Assembly: GCF_900105185.1 (NCBI RefSeq)
Contig: NZ_FNTJ01000001.1
Coordinates: 2,004,501-2,068,500, forward strand
Origin: Pseudomonas saponiphila
GTDB taxonomy: Bacteria > Pseudomonadota > Gammaproteobacteria > Pseudomonadales > Pseudomonadaceae
Direction of reading: 5' to 3'
Length of the DNA: 64,000 nt
Part shown: in pieces, positions 47,234 to 58,569 of the stretch
How the letters are laid out: each line of letters starts with the position of its first letter
Numbering within the stretch: the stretch's first letter is position 1
Notes under the pieces: model-generated
What the model was told of the DNA's origin: nothing
The model's database searches: none
The model's input: only the letters and a program-made list of their open reading frames with translations
Program-made: the position numbers and the translations under genes

Positions 47234-47737
47234 ATGTTGATCCGAATCAGTGCTTGTATGTTTTTATTGCTTTGGAGTTTCTGTTCATGGGGCGCTCAAG
47301 AGAAAATGTGCGAAAGCGCAGTGGCCATTTTTCAATGCGAGATGCGAGGAGGAAAAAATCTAGCGCTATGCCCTGAATATGTTGATGGTGACCTGTCGGG
47401 AATTCAATACCGCTTCGGCAAAAAAAACAACAAGGAAATGATTTTTCCTAGCAATGGTTTTGGTTTTGAAGGATTTACATTTAATCACTATTTTCGTTAT
47501 CAGGTTTCTTACGCGAAGTTGAGTTTTTCTGTGGGGAATTACAAGTACGAAATTTATAGCAACTACGATGGTGAGGCGTTTGGGGAAGGCAGAGAAAATG
47601 CTGGGGTTGTTGTATCCAAAGCTCCCGAGATGAAAGATGTGCAGATGTCATGTGTAAAAATATATATAGACAATCTTAAAAAGGTTGCTCCATATGTGGC
47701 CTGTGATAAAGGTGATGCGTTAGGGTGTGAGAGATGA
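47234..47737 (+). CDS. Putative periplasmic immunity protein for the muramidase effector
   Basis: The 167-residue protein begins one base after the effector stop and has a clear signal peptide (ISACMFLLLWSFCSWGA). The mature part is cysteine-containing (MCESAVAIFQCEM, MSCVKIYIDN, VACDKGDALGC) and has no family I recognise. Its AT-rich codon use matches the effector's 3' end. Placement, export and size fit an immunity protein that blocks the muramidase in the periplasm; this is inference. Confidence 0.65.
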   Translation: MLIRISACMFLLLWSFCSWGAQEKMCESAVAIFQCEMRGGKNLALCPEYVDGDLSGIQYRFGKKNNKEMIFPSNGFGFEGFTFNHYFRYQVSYAKLSFSVGNYKYEIYSNYDGEAFGEGRENAGVVVSKAPEMKDVQMSCVKIYIDNLKKVAPYVACDKGDALGCER

Positions 47738-47789
47738 TTTTTTATAATCATTTTTAAAAATCCATAATAAAAAATATGAAAACTCTATT

Positions 47790-48206
47790 GTGGCGAGTCG
47801 CCCAAATCAAACAGCAGCAAAGGCTGCTGGCATGGACAACGGCGCTGCCAACTCATTGGCCGGGGGGATGGCAGGAGATGGGGATAGGTTTCACGGTCGA
47901 GGTTTTCTGCAAATTACTGGGCGACGAAACTATAAAAATTATGAAAAGTATAGGTCTCGAAATTTCACACTGGATCCTAATCCGAACCTGCTTGCTATAG
48001 ATGATTATAATGCTTGTGATGCATCTGGATTCTATTGGGTCAGAGAGAGAATCAATAGGCGTGCGGATGAAGGTTCGACCCAAGCAACCTCTAGAGTTGT
48101 GGGTGCGATAATTAATAGGGGGAATCCAAATGGTATTCCTAGTCATGAGAATGAAAGGCGGCAGGCGTTTGAAGTCATCTGGAGTGTATTAAATGATGAG
48201 GTGTAA
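47790..48206 (+). pseudogene. GH19 (chitinase/endolysin-like) effector C-terminal fragment
   Basis: The frame contains GDGDRFHGRGFLQITGRRNY and FYWVRERINRRADEG, typical of the second half of glycoside hydrolase 19 lysozyme/chitinase domains. The first half, with the catalytic glutamate(s), is missing. The only start is a GTG with no clear ribosome site. I read it as the displaced 3' end of an older effector gene that recombined behind vgrG. It overlaps the next gene's start. Confidence 0.65.
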
Positions 48207-48753
48207 TTTTTTACTTAGATTGTTAGCGCTGATTTATGCTGCTTTTTGTTCGTTGCTGGCTTGCTCTAGCGAACAGCAATGCTTACCCAATATGCCAAAG
48301 ACCAAGCTTGAGGTTTTCGGCTGTTTTCAGGAGGGTAATATAACCATACTCAAGCTGGCTCCTAAGGATCAACCGGCTTATGACACAAACCTGGAAAACT
48401 TGCCGACATTTATTGTGGTGGGAAAAGAGCTTGATGAGGTCCTGCGCGTGCTCGGCAAAGGAGTACATCTACCTTATAACGATCTGATAAAGCTTCCTTA
48501 TCCCAATTCAATTGTTCGCGTTGCTGAGGCATCCAAAGACGCAAGGCTTAAGTTGCTTAGAGAAGGATGGCGGTTGGTGGATATGAAAGATTTCATATAC
48601 GGGAAAGCAGATGGGACGGAAGGGGCGGGTTTGGTTTGTAGTACTTCTATAAGTAATTCAGGTGGCGTATTTTTAGCCGTCTCACAGTGCAGCTCTTTCT
48701 ATGAGGGCGATATATCAGAGCTGCAGGGTATTATGGGTTCAGTCGGCAAGTAA
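48193..48753 (+). CDS. Putative lipoprotein, probable orphan immunity protein
   Basis: 186 residues. A signal with lipobox-like LLACSS (Cys near residue 24) starts the protein; the rest is unfamiliar, with several cysteines and a VFLAVSQCSSFYEGD end. The ATG overlaps the end of the GH19 fragment (ATGATGAGGTGTAA), as expected for an effector/immunity pair. I infer that it protects against the GH19-type toxin and was kept after the toxin decayed. Confidence 0.6.
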   Translation: MMRCNFLLRLLALIYAAFCSLLACSSEQQCLPNMPKTKLEVFGCFQEGNITILKLAPKDQPAYDTNLENLPTFIVVGKELDEVLRVLGKGVHLPYNDLIKLPYPNSIVRVAEASKDARLKLLREGWRLVDMKDFIYGKADGTEGAGLVCSTSISNSGGVFLAVSQCSSFYEGDISELQGIMGSVGK

Positions 48754-48794
48754 AAATACTCTAGCCCGTTCCTTGTCGGCGTTGTATGTGATCA

Positions 48795-48947
48795 AGCCAC
48801 AGGCTAGTGGTGGTGGACAATGTGTTCAGCTTGCTGAGCTTGGCTAATATCAATACGCGCAGCATGCACACCGACTCGGAACTGGGACTGGTCGCACCGA
48901 ATGCCGAGCTGGCGAGACTTGGCGAGAGGAGTTTGCGCGATTTTTAG
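48795..48947 (+). pseudogene. Phospholipase D (Tle5-like) C-terminal remnant
   Basis: After a stop, the frame reads SHRLVVVDNVFSLLSLANINT then RSMHTDSELGLV to a TAG at 48945-48947. The N-x-N-x-R-S-M-x-x-D-S-E pattern after an H...D segment is that of the second HKD half of phospholipase D enzymes, including T6SS Tle5 lipases. The HKD lysine is not in place and nothing upstream is open, so it is a decayed fragment. Confidence 0.5.
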
Positions 48948-49318
48948 AGTATTCATTTATGACGCTAAAAGTGGAGTGTTCATAGAGGATTTTCCAAGCT
49001 GTGGTGATGAATTTACCAATCTCATAATTGATAAATAAAAGCCCGAACAGTACTCGCTATGAAGACAACATTCCAAAGCAGTGCGTTACCACGCTTTCAC
49101 CGAACGCGGCCAACAGCTAGTCAACATTTGCCTGTATTACAAGAAACACCCAGTGTCTTGCTAACGTTCAGTATGCTTTCTGACTTCATTCACCCCCAGA
49201 GCCATGACCCGGATCATGCTTTTGCTTCCTAAGGGCAAATTTACCCACCGGCACCGCCCCCAGCGGTGATAATGCCCGCCTGAAAATTGACCCACTGCCA
49301 ACGGAGCCCGTCGCGCCC
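48948..49318. other. Low-GC decayed region at the right end of the T6SS island
   Basis: Short fragments only: one frame reads VFIYDAKSGVFIEDFPSCGD to TAA near 49038; another reads RYHAFTERGQQLVNIC to TAA near 49164. Neither has a start or a family I recognise. At 49279-49298 GAAAATTGACCCACTGCC resembles the end of the IS21-type element at 24057. GC content returns to chromosome level at about 49190. Confidence 0.4.
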
Positions 49319-49849
49319 ATGTTCGTCATCACCTCGCAGGACCCCGAGACTTACCGGCGGCAAACCCGTCGCAGCACTTTGATCATCGCGCTGGTGTTCG
49401 TCGCCCTGGCCATGCTGTTTTCCAGCGCCGCGGTGGCGCTGTTCGGTCAGCCCGGTGGCGACAACCTGGTGTGGAACGCGGCGGGGGTGTTCACCGGCCT
49501 GGTGATCTGCGCGGCGCTGCTGCGCAGTGTGTTCTGGACCCAGCCGTGGATGGCCGCGGCGGTCTACGGCTGGCGCCTCAAGCGCAGCCTGATGCGAGTG
49601 ACCAATGTCATGCATCAGGTCACCGCCGGGGTCGCGGCCGGTGATCCGGCGGCGCTCAAGCTGCTGCGTTTCTATCACTTGGGGTTGATCCAGATGCACC
49701 AGCTGGACGCCAACTCCAGCGCCCACGGGCAGATGCTGGGCGAGGTGGAGCGGCATCTGGCGCTGCTGGCCGAACAGGGTATCGACCCGCGGCAGGAGCG
49801 CCTTGAGGCGTCATGGCTGGAAGCGGTGAAGCGGCACAAGACCCCTTGA
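49319..49849 (+). CDS. DUF3087 family membrane protein
   Basis: 176 residues with two N-terminal helices (STLIIALVFVALAMLFSSAAVALFG and AAGVFTGLVICAALLRSVFW) and a helical C-terminal domain (LKLLRFYHLGLIQMHQLD). The pattern is that of DUF3087 proteins of gammaproteobacteria; function unknown. Confidence 0.75.
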   Translation: MFVITSQDPETYRRQTRRSTLIIALVFVALAMLFSSAAVALFGQPGGDNLVWNAAGVFTGLVICAALLRSVFWTQPWMAAAVYGWRLKRSLMRVTNVMHQVTAGVAAGDPAALKLLRFYHLGLIQMHQLDANSSAHGQMLGEVERHLALLAEQGIDPRQERLEASWLEAVKRHKTP

Positions 49850-49954
49850 GCGCCGTTTGGCAACCTCATGCGGCAAAGTTCAGCGATAGCCCGAGCGACC
49901 GGTAGCCTGTGGCGGGCGTGCTCGCGCCGGGCTGCGTAGCTGCCCCATTCGGCG

Positions 49955-52582
<2,628 letters not shown>

Positions 52583-52905
52583 GGACCTTCCTTGGGGGGA
52601 CGGAGGGGCTGCGGTCCGGGCCGCGCCCCGGCAAGCGCACGGCAGGATAGCGGATGCCGGGGGCCGCTGTGCAAGCGCCGGGTGCCTCGGGGCGGGCGCG
52701 ACAGCGCGGGGCTCGGCTTCGGGGTGCCAGGGGCATCGGGCTTGTGCTGGTCGCAAGTGGAAAGGGCGCTTGATGCGCCGGATGCATGGAAAAAACGACA
52801 TTGGTTATAACGTTAGATTTTATTTATATAAATGGACATAAGCTTTAGCCGCTATGCTGCCGCCAGTTTTTGACCTGGCCGCGTGATCTGTAGGGTTGTT
52901 TATCG

Positions 52906-53688
52906 ATGGATGTGGGTAATTTCGGTTTTGTAATCGCAGGCCTGGTAGTGGGATTTATCGTGGGTATGACCGGGGTCGGAGGCGGCTCGCTGATGACCCC
53001 GATCCTGCTTTGGTTCGGCATCAATCCGGCCACGGCGGTGGGCACTGACCTGCTGTACGCCGCCATCACCAAATCCGGTGGGGTGCTGGTGCACCAGAAG
53101 AACCGCAACATCGACTGGCGCATCACCGGCTGGCTGACCCTGGGCAGTGTTCCGGCGGTGCTGGCCACCCTGTGGTTTTTGAAGAACCTGGACTCCGATC
53201 CCCATGCGTTGAACGCGGTGATCAAGCAGGGGCTGGGTTTTGTCCTGTTGCTCACGGCCCTGGCCATCGTCTTCAAGAAGAAGCTCATGGCCTTCGCCCA
53301 GCGCCACGGCAGCGATTACCAGCCCAGCCCCGGCGGCCTCAATGGCCTGACCGTGGTCACCGGGCTGATCCTCGGCACCATGGTCGCCCTGACCTCCATC
53401 GGCGCCGGCGCCCTGGGCACCGTGGCGCTGTTCATTCTCTATCCGTTCCTGGCCACCAAGCGCCTGGTGGGCACCGAGATCGCCCACGCCGTGCCCCTGA
53501 CCCTGGTGGCCGGCCTGGGTCACGCCAGCATGGGCAACATGGACTGGCAACTGCTGGGCTTCCTGCTGATGGGATCGCTGCCGGGGATCTGGATTGGCAG
53601 CCACATGACCGGGCGGGTGTCCGACGAGATCCTGCGGCCATGCCTGGCGGTCATGCTGTTCTCCATCGGCTACAAGCTGGCCTTTTAA
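52906..53688 (+). CDS. TauE/SafE family anion exporter
   Basis: 260 residues, seven or eight helices, with two TauE half-repeats: GFIVGMTGVGGGSLMTPIL and TGLILGTMVALTSIGAGALG. Members export sulfite, sulfoacetate or related anions. The 60 bases upstream are markedly AT-rich (TTATAACGTTAGATTTTATT), consistent with the promoter. The exact substrate cannot be told. Confidence 0.9.
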   Translation: MDVGNFGFVIAGLVVGFIVGMTGVGGGSLMTPILLWFGINPATAVGTDLLYAAITKSGGVLVHQKNRNIDWRITGWLTLGSVPAVLATLWFLKNLDSDPHALNAVIKQGLGFVLLLTALAIVFKKKLMAFAQRHGSDYQPSPGGLNGLTVVTGLILGTMVALTSIGAGALGTVALFILYPFLATKRLVGTEIAHAVPLTLVAGLGHASMGNMDWQLLGFLLMGSLPGIWIGSHMTGRVSDEILRPCLAVMLFSIGYKLAF

Positions 53689-53695
53689 GAGCAGC

Positions 53696-53765
53696 GGCAA
53701 GCTTCAAGCCGCAAGCCGCAAGCCGCAAGCCGCAAGCGGCAAGCTTCGAGCGGCAAGCAGAAAGC
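53696..53765. repeat. Tandem 7-bp GCAAGCC repeat tract
   Basis: CAAGCTTCAAGCC is followed by four or five GCAAGCC units, then GCGGCAAGCTTCGAGCGGCAAGC. It lies between convergent tauE-like and lysE-like genes. Confidence 0.7.
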
Positions 53766-53770
53766 ATCTG

Positions 53771-54391
53771 TCAGTTGCGGCGGTAGAGTGCCAAAAATGC
53801 CGCCAGCGACAGCATGGCCGCGCCGCAGCACTGATTGAGCCGGCGCATGCCGCTGGCGGTGAGGAATTTCGCCGCCTGCACCCCGCCGGCGGCATACAGG
53901 CCCATCACCAGCACCTCGACCAGCGCTGTCACCAGCGCCAGGGTGGCGTACTGGATGAATACCGGTTGGCTGGGATCGACGAATTGCGGCAGGAAGGCGG
54001 TGAAAAACAGCAGTACCTTGGGGTTGGTCATGGCCACCGAGAAGCTGCGCCGGAATACCTCGCCACGCCGCGAACCGGCTCGCACTTGCTGGGCGCTCAG
54101 GGCTTGGGGTGCGCTGCGCCAGAGCTGGATGCCGAGCCAGGCCAGGTAGCACACGCCGACCCATTTCAAAACCATGAACAACTGCTGCGAAGCCATCAGC
54201 ATCGCCCCCAGGCCGAGACCCACGGCGGCGATGATCAGCACATCCGAGAGCGCCGCGCCGGCCATGCCCACCGCCACCAGCTGGCGATTGCGCGAGGTGC
54301 CGTTGGCCATGGCCAGGAGCGAGGTCGGGCCGGGGATCAGCGCGCCGATAAAGCAGCTTGAGGTGTAGAGCAGCAGGGTGCTGGTGTTCAT
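53771..54391 (-). CDS. LysE/RhtB family amino-acid exporter
   Basis: 206 residues and six helices, with GALIPGPTSLLAMANGTSRN near the start, the RhtB/LysE signature, and TNPKVLLFFTAFLPQFVD in the middle. The frame opens at 54433; ATG 54391 begins helix 1. Substrate probably a neutral or hydrophilic amino acid such as homoserine or threonine. Confidence 0.9.
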   Translation of the reverse strand: MNTSTLLLYTSSCFIGALIPGPTSLLAMANGTSRNRQLVAVGMAGAALSDVLIIAAVGLGLGAMLMASQQLFMVLKWVGVCYLAWLGIQLWRSAPQALSAQQVRAGSRRGEVFRRSFSVAMTNPKVLLFFTAFLPQFVDPSQPVFIQYATLALVTALVEVLVMGLYAAGGVQAAKFLTASGMRRLNQCCGAAMLSLAAFLALYRRN

Positions 54392-54481
54392 TGCGGCGTT
54401 CTCGTCGGGCAGGTGGCGAAGTCGACGCAGCATGCCCCAGGTCGCGGCAGGTTTAAAGGGATTCGCCTGGGGGCTGAGCGC

Positions 54482-55204
54482 TTATGGCTGGGGGCCGCCC
54501 CTGACCCATTCCTGCGCCGAACGCCACAGGCAGATCCCCAGGAAGTAGGCCGAGGCCGCCAGCCACAGGCCCATGATCGGTGGGCTGTGCAGCGGGTGGC
54601 TGAGGATCAGCAATGCGCCGCTGAGCAGCCATATGAAGGTCACGATGATGTTCAGTGGCATCCACTTGCGCACCCGGAACGGATGCAGGAACTGCACCTG
54701 GGTCGCTGTCAGCAGGGCCAGGACAAAGATGCTCAGCAAGGTCGGCCAGGGACCGGGCTCGATCAGGTAGAAGCACAGGGCGACCACGTTCCAGGCGGCG
54801 GGAAAGCCCTGGAAGTAGTAGTCATGGCTCTTCATGTTGACGTTGCAGAAACACAGCAGCGACGACAGCAGAATCAGCGACGTGGCCAGCAGCGCGCTGT
54901 AGTCCGGCAGGGGCATGTAGCGGTAGATGAACAGCGCCGGAATGAACACATAGGTCAGGTAGTCGATCACCAGGTCCAGCACCGAGCCGTCGATGTTGGG
55001 CAGCACCGAACGGGTATTGACCTTGCGCGCCAGGGAGCCGTCGACCCCATCCACCAGCAGCGCCACCCCCAGCCATAGCAGGCAGGCCTTGGGCTGGTTG
55101 TCGAACAGCGCCAGGGTGGCGAGCAAGGCACTGACCACGCCGGTGGCGGTAAAGCCGTGGGCGCCCCAGGCTTTGATTCTGGCGATTTGCAGGGTCGATA
55201 TCAC
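54482..55204 (-). CDS. pcs: Phosphatidylcholine synthase
   Basis: A 240-residue CDP-alcohol phosphatidyltransferase-type protein with the motif VDGVDGSLARKVNTRS...NIDGSVLDLVIDY (DG..AR, then spaced Asp residues) and seven or eight helices. Its length and the HGFTATGVVSALLA start match bacterial Pcs, which condenses CDP-diacylglycerol with choline. I chose GTG 55204, with CTGGAG seven bases upstream, although the frame opens at 55261. Confidence 0.88.
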   Translation of the reverse strand: MISTLQIARIKAWGAHGFTATGVVSALLATLALFDNQPKACLLWLGVALLVDGVDGSLARKVNTRSVLPNIDGSVLDLVIDYLTYVFIPALFIYRYMPLPDYSALLATSLILLSSLLCFCNVNMKSHDYYFQGFPAAWNVVALCFYLIEPGPWPTLLSIFVLALLTATQVQFLHPFRVRKWMPLNIIVTFIWLLSGALLILSHPLHSPPIMGLWLAASAYFLGICLWRSAQEWVRGGPQP

Positions 55205-55434
55205 GGACGTTTCTCCAGCGGCTGTGGTTCCTGGCGAACACCGGCGCGACAGCGTCGGCAACCCTTGCCAGGTTGCATTTATCGACCGGAGAGCCTGGTA
55301 GAAGGTTCAGCGTGAACCTTGAATCAGGCCCGGCGCGCAGCGTCCTGAGGCTAGCGCTTGCTGCTGCTCAAGCGCGCTGGGGGCAAGGTCGAGAGGGCTG
55401 CGTTGAGTCTAGGCGTCACATCGAACCTGGCATG

Positions 55435-55471
55435 AAAAAACGCCATGTGTCCTGCAAGGGCACATGGCGTT
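55435..55471 (-). terminator. Rho-independent terminator of ampC
   Basis: On the minus strand AACGCCATGTG ... CACATGGCGTT folds and is followed by TTTTT, 60 bases after the ampC stop. Confidence 0.85.
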
Positions 55472-55531
55472 GACGCCAGCAATCAACGGCGGGCCGTGGT
55501 GTCGATAGCCCGTGCCGTGCGGCGCGGCCTG

Positions 55532-56701
55532 TTACTTCGCAGTCTCCAGTTCCTTGAGGATGGCATGGGCGGCCTTGACCCGCTCCTGGTTGGGATAGTT
55601 CTTGTTGGCCAACAGGACAATGCCGATCTGCTTGCTCGGGACGAACAGCACGTAGGCACCGAAGCCGCTGGTGGCGCCGGTCTTGTTGTACAGGGCGTCG
55701 GCCTTGGGCGCTTCGGGGGTGGCCAGCCATTGCACGGGGTGGGGCTCGGTGGCCATTTTCGGGGCGTTGCCAGCCACCAGGCGGGCCAGGGGGACGGGGT
55801 AAGCGTAGCGTTCCCAGCCCAGGCCCTGGGTCATGTCGCCGACCTGGTAGTAGCCGCTCTGGGTGCTGGCGACGGCTTGTTGCAGCGGCTTGTCGAGCTG
55901 GCCAGGTTGCAGGTTGCCGGCAATGAATTGCAGCAGGTCCGAGGCGCTGGTCTTGATTGCGTAGGCTTCGGCATCCATCGGGCCGGGACCGACCCGCACC
56001 GGCTGGTCCTGCTGATCATAGCCCATGGCGTAGTGCTGCTGCTGATCCTGCGGCACCTTGAGGTAGCTGTGCTTGAGGCCGAAGCCTGGGAACAGGCGCT
56101 GCTCCAGCAACTGCTCGTAGCTCTGGCCCAGGCTGCGGGCGGCGAGGTAGCCGAACAGGCCGAGGCTCGGGTTGGAGTACTGGCGCTGGACGCCGGGGCT
56201 GAAGCGGGGTTTCCAGGTGTTGTAGTAGTCCAGGATCTTGTCTTCGCCCTGGACCTCATCGGGAAACTGCAGTGGCAGGCCGCCGGCGGTGTAGGTGCCC
56301 AGTTGCAACAGACTGATGTGATCGAAGGCGCTGCCGCGCAGGGCCGGCAGGTACTGGCTGGCGTTGTCGGAAAGCTGCAGCTTGCCCTCGGCCTGGGCCA
56401 GGGCGGCGAGGATGCCGCTGAAGGTCTTGCTCACCGAACCCACTTCGAACAGGGTGTCGTTGTCGACCGGCTGCTGATTGTCCTTGGAGGCAACCCCGTA
56501 GTTAAAGTAATGTCGCTCGCCCTTGGCGATGATCGCTACCGCCATGCCGGGGATCTTCTGCTGCTGCATCAAGGGGCGGATGCTGGCGTCCACGGTGTTC
56601 TTCAGGTGGTTGTCCTGGGGCGTGGCCAGGGCACTGGTGCTGGCCAGGAACAGGGAGCAGGCGCTGCCAAGCGCGAATCCGGTTAAGGTTTTATGCCGCA
56701 T
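55532..56701 (-). CDS. ampC: Class C beta-lactamase
   Basis: 389 residues with a signal peptide ending ALA. Motifs are SVSK (nucleophile serine, residues ~90), YSN (Tyr near 180) and KTG (ALYNKTGATSGFG near 345), the three class C signatures in order. Length and the ampR gene divergent at 56898 identify a chromosomal inducible AmpC cephalosporinase of the periplasm. Confidence 0.96.
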   Translation of the reverse strand: MRHKTLTGFALGSACSLFLASTSALATPQDNHLKNTVDASIRPLMQQQKIPGMAVAIIAKGERHYFNYGVASKDNQQPVDNDTLFEVGSVSKTFSGILAALAQAEGKLQLSDNASQYLPALRGSAFDHISLLQLGTYTAGGLPLQFPDEVQGEDKILDYYNTWKPRFSPGVQRQYSNPSLGLFGYLAARSLGQSYEQLLEQRLFPGFGLKHSYLKVPQDQQQHYAMGYDQQDQPVRVGPGPMDAEAYAIKTSASDLLQFIAGNLQPGQLDKPLQQAVASTQSGYYQVGDMTQGLGWERYAYPVPLARLVAGNAPKMATEPHPVQWLATPEAPKADALYNKTGATSGFGAYVLFVPSKQIGIVLLANKNYPNQERVKAAHAILKELETAK

Positions 56702-56897
56702 GATCGGTGTATTTCCCTGTGTTTTGAGTAAATTGGCCGCAATTTCAAGCGCGGCTCTGCAAGCGGAAGCTTGTTCGCAAAAGGCTCGCTGCAGGACATA
56801 GGCAGCCTGCGCTGAGCCCGCTTAATGTAGGCAGTCGGTGCCGGATCGACAAACGACCATATCTCGCACGAGCCATTAGAAAAACTAGGGAATAGTC

Positions 56898-57773
56898 ATG
56901 CTCCGTCCTCATCTGCCCTTGAATGCGCTGCGCGCCTTCGAAGCCTCGGCACGTCATTTGAGCTTCACCCGCGCGGCCATCGAGCTGTGCGTGACCCAGG
57001 CGGCGGTCAGCCATCAGGTCAAGAGCCTGGAGGCCCAGCTCAAGGTCACCCTGTTCAAGCGCCTGCCCCGGGGGCTGATGCTGACCAGCGAAGGCGAGAC
57101 ACTGCTGCCGGTGCTGCGCGAGTGCTTCGACCGCATCGCCCAGACCCTCGGGCGGTTCGACGGCGGGCACTATCGCGAGGTGCTGACGGTAGGCGCCGTG
57201 GGCACCTTCGCGGTGGGCTGGTTGCTGCCGCGCCTGGGGGACTTCCAGGCTCGCCATCCGTTCATCGACTTGCGCCTGAGCACCAACAACAACCGGGTGG
57301 ATGTGGCCGCCGAGGGCCTGGACTACGCCATACGTTTCGGCACCGGGGCCTGGCACGGCATCGATGCCCTGCCACTGCTGCAGGCGCCGCTGTCGGTGCT
57401 CTGCGTGCCGGAGCTTGCCCGCCAGTTGCACACCCCGGCGGACCTTCTGGGCCAGACCCTGCTGCGTTCCTACCGCACCGACGAGTGGCCGCAGTGGTTC
57501 CAGGCGGCGGGGCTGGGCAGCCATAGTCTGCTGCCCCAGAGCGTGGTCTTCGACTCTTCCCTGGGCATGCTCGAAGCCGCCTTGCAGGGCCTGGGCGTGG
57601 CCCTGGCACCGCCCTTGATGTTCGAGCGGCAGTTGGCCAGCGGCGCGGTGGTGCAGCCGTTCGACATCGGCATCGTCACCGGCAGCTATTGGCTGACGCG
57701 CTTGCAGTCGCGGGCGGAAACTTCCGCCATGAGCGCCTTCAAGGCCTGGCTGCTGCAGGCGGTGGCCGCCTAG
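56898..57773 (+). CDS. ampR: LysR-type regulator of the beta-lactamase
   Basis: 291 residues. It starts LRPHLPLNALRAFEASARHLSFTRAAIELCVTQAAVSHQVKSLE, the AmpR-type helix-turn-helix, followed by a ligand domain that binds muropeptides in AmpR. It is divergent from ampC across 196 bases, the standard arrangement, and should activate ampC when cell-wall fragments accumulate. Confidence 0.95.
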   Translation: MLRPHLPLNALRAFEASARHLSFTRAAIELCVTQAAVSHQVKSLEAQLKVTLFKRLPRGLMLTSEGETLLPVLRECFDRIAQTLGRFDGGHYREVLTVGAVGTFAVGWLLPRLGDFQARHPFIDLRLSTNNNRVDVAAEGLDYAIRFGTGAWHGIDALPLLQAPLSVLCVPELARQLHTPADLLGQTLLRSYRTDEWPQWFQAAGLGSHSLLPQSVVFDSSLGMLEAALQGLGVALAPPLMFERQLASGAVVQPFDIGIVTGSYWLTRLQSRAETSAMSAFKAWLLQAVAA

Positions 57774-57780
57774 GTCCTCA

Positions 57781-57996
57781 TCAGTAGCGCCAATGTCCCG
57801 GCGTCCACAGCCACTGGCCGGCGTGCCAGCTGTAGTGTCCGGCCACCCAGTGGTAGCTGGGGGCCGGCGCCACGGGGATCACTTCAACGATGGGCGGTGG
57901 CGGCGGCCGGCGTGGATGGACCGGGGCCACCACGCAGCCGGCCAGGGTGGTGCCAAGCAAGGTGGCGATGAGCAGGCTTTGGATCACACGACGCAT
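57781..57996 (-). CDS. Small YxWxxGxW-type lipoprotein
   Basis: 71 residues: lipoprotein signal with lipobox TLAGC, a proline-rich linker (HPRRPPPPPIVEV) and a tail with YHWVAGHYSWHAGQWLWTPGHW, aromatic GxW repeats. It is the last gene of the ECF sigma gene row 59947-57781. Related repeats occur in the gene at 59630-59947. Confidence 0.7.
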   Translation of the reverse strand: MRRVIQSLLIATLLGTTLAGCVVAPVHPRRPPPPPIVEVIPVAPAPSYHWVAGHYSWHAGQWLWTPGHWRY

Positions 57997-58089
57997 GGGC
58001 GGTTTCCTTGGGAAGTGACAGTGGGCCCGCGGTGATCGCGGGTGCCGAATGGTTGAACGTGGTCGGCTGGGAAATCCGTCGCCGGGATT

Positions 58090-58569
58090 TCAATTGCGCT
58101 TGGCCCCGCGTTTTTCCCCCAGGTCACGCGGGTACAGGGATTCCACCAGTTGCTGGCGTTCTGTCAGCGACAGACTGCCGGCAAAATTGGCCAGGGCTTC
58201 ATCCACCCGGGCCCGCAGGGCGATGTCGGCCTCGCGGGATCTACCCAGTTCGGCGTCCAGGGCACTGCGGTTCAATTGTTCGGCCCCCAGTTCACGCACC
58301 ACCCCCTGGCGCGCCTCGCGCCCGGCAATGATCTGTGGCTGGCTGTCGTTGCGGGCCTGGCGCAGCAGTTGGCGCAACTGGCGTCGGCGCTCCTCGGGCA
58401 TCTGCGCCATGGCCTGGCGCAGGCCATGCTGGGGCACCGCCAGGGCCTGGGGCGGCTGGGGACGGCCGAGCCACTGATACAGGCCGCCGGCCACGCCGCC
58501 GATCAGGAATACGTTGAGCAGCAGCGACAGCAGCAGCCAGGTTTTCAGGGGACGGATGGACAGGCTCAC
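58090..58569 (-). CDS. Periplasmic metal-sensor-like (Metal_resist/CnrX) protein
   Basis: 159 residues with one N-terminal membrane helix (TWLLLSLLLNVFLIGGVAGG) and a long helical periplasmic part with MPEERRRQLRQLLRQAR and LSLTERQQLVESLYP, like the Spy/CnrX/ZraP group of periplasmic sensors. Its ATG overlaps the stop of the preceding anti-sigma-like gene (ATGA), so they are translationally coupled. Confidence 0.8.
   Translation of the reverse strand: MSLSIRPLKTWLLLSLLLNVFLIGGVAGGLYQWLGRPQPPQALAVPQHGLRQAMAQMPEERRRQLRQLLRQARNDSQPQIIAGREARQGVVRELGAEQLNRSALDAELGRSREADIALRARVDEALANFAGSLSLTERQQLVESLYPRDLGEKRGAKRN

Noticed and set aside
47776..48000. 74-codon frame starting ATG 47776
   Set aside because: It overlaps the GH19 fragment in another phase; the GH19 frame has recognisable family motifs and this one does not.
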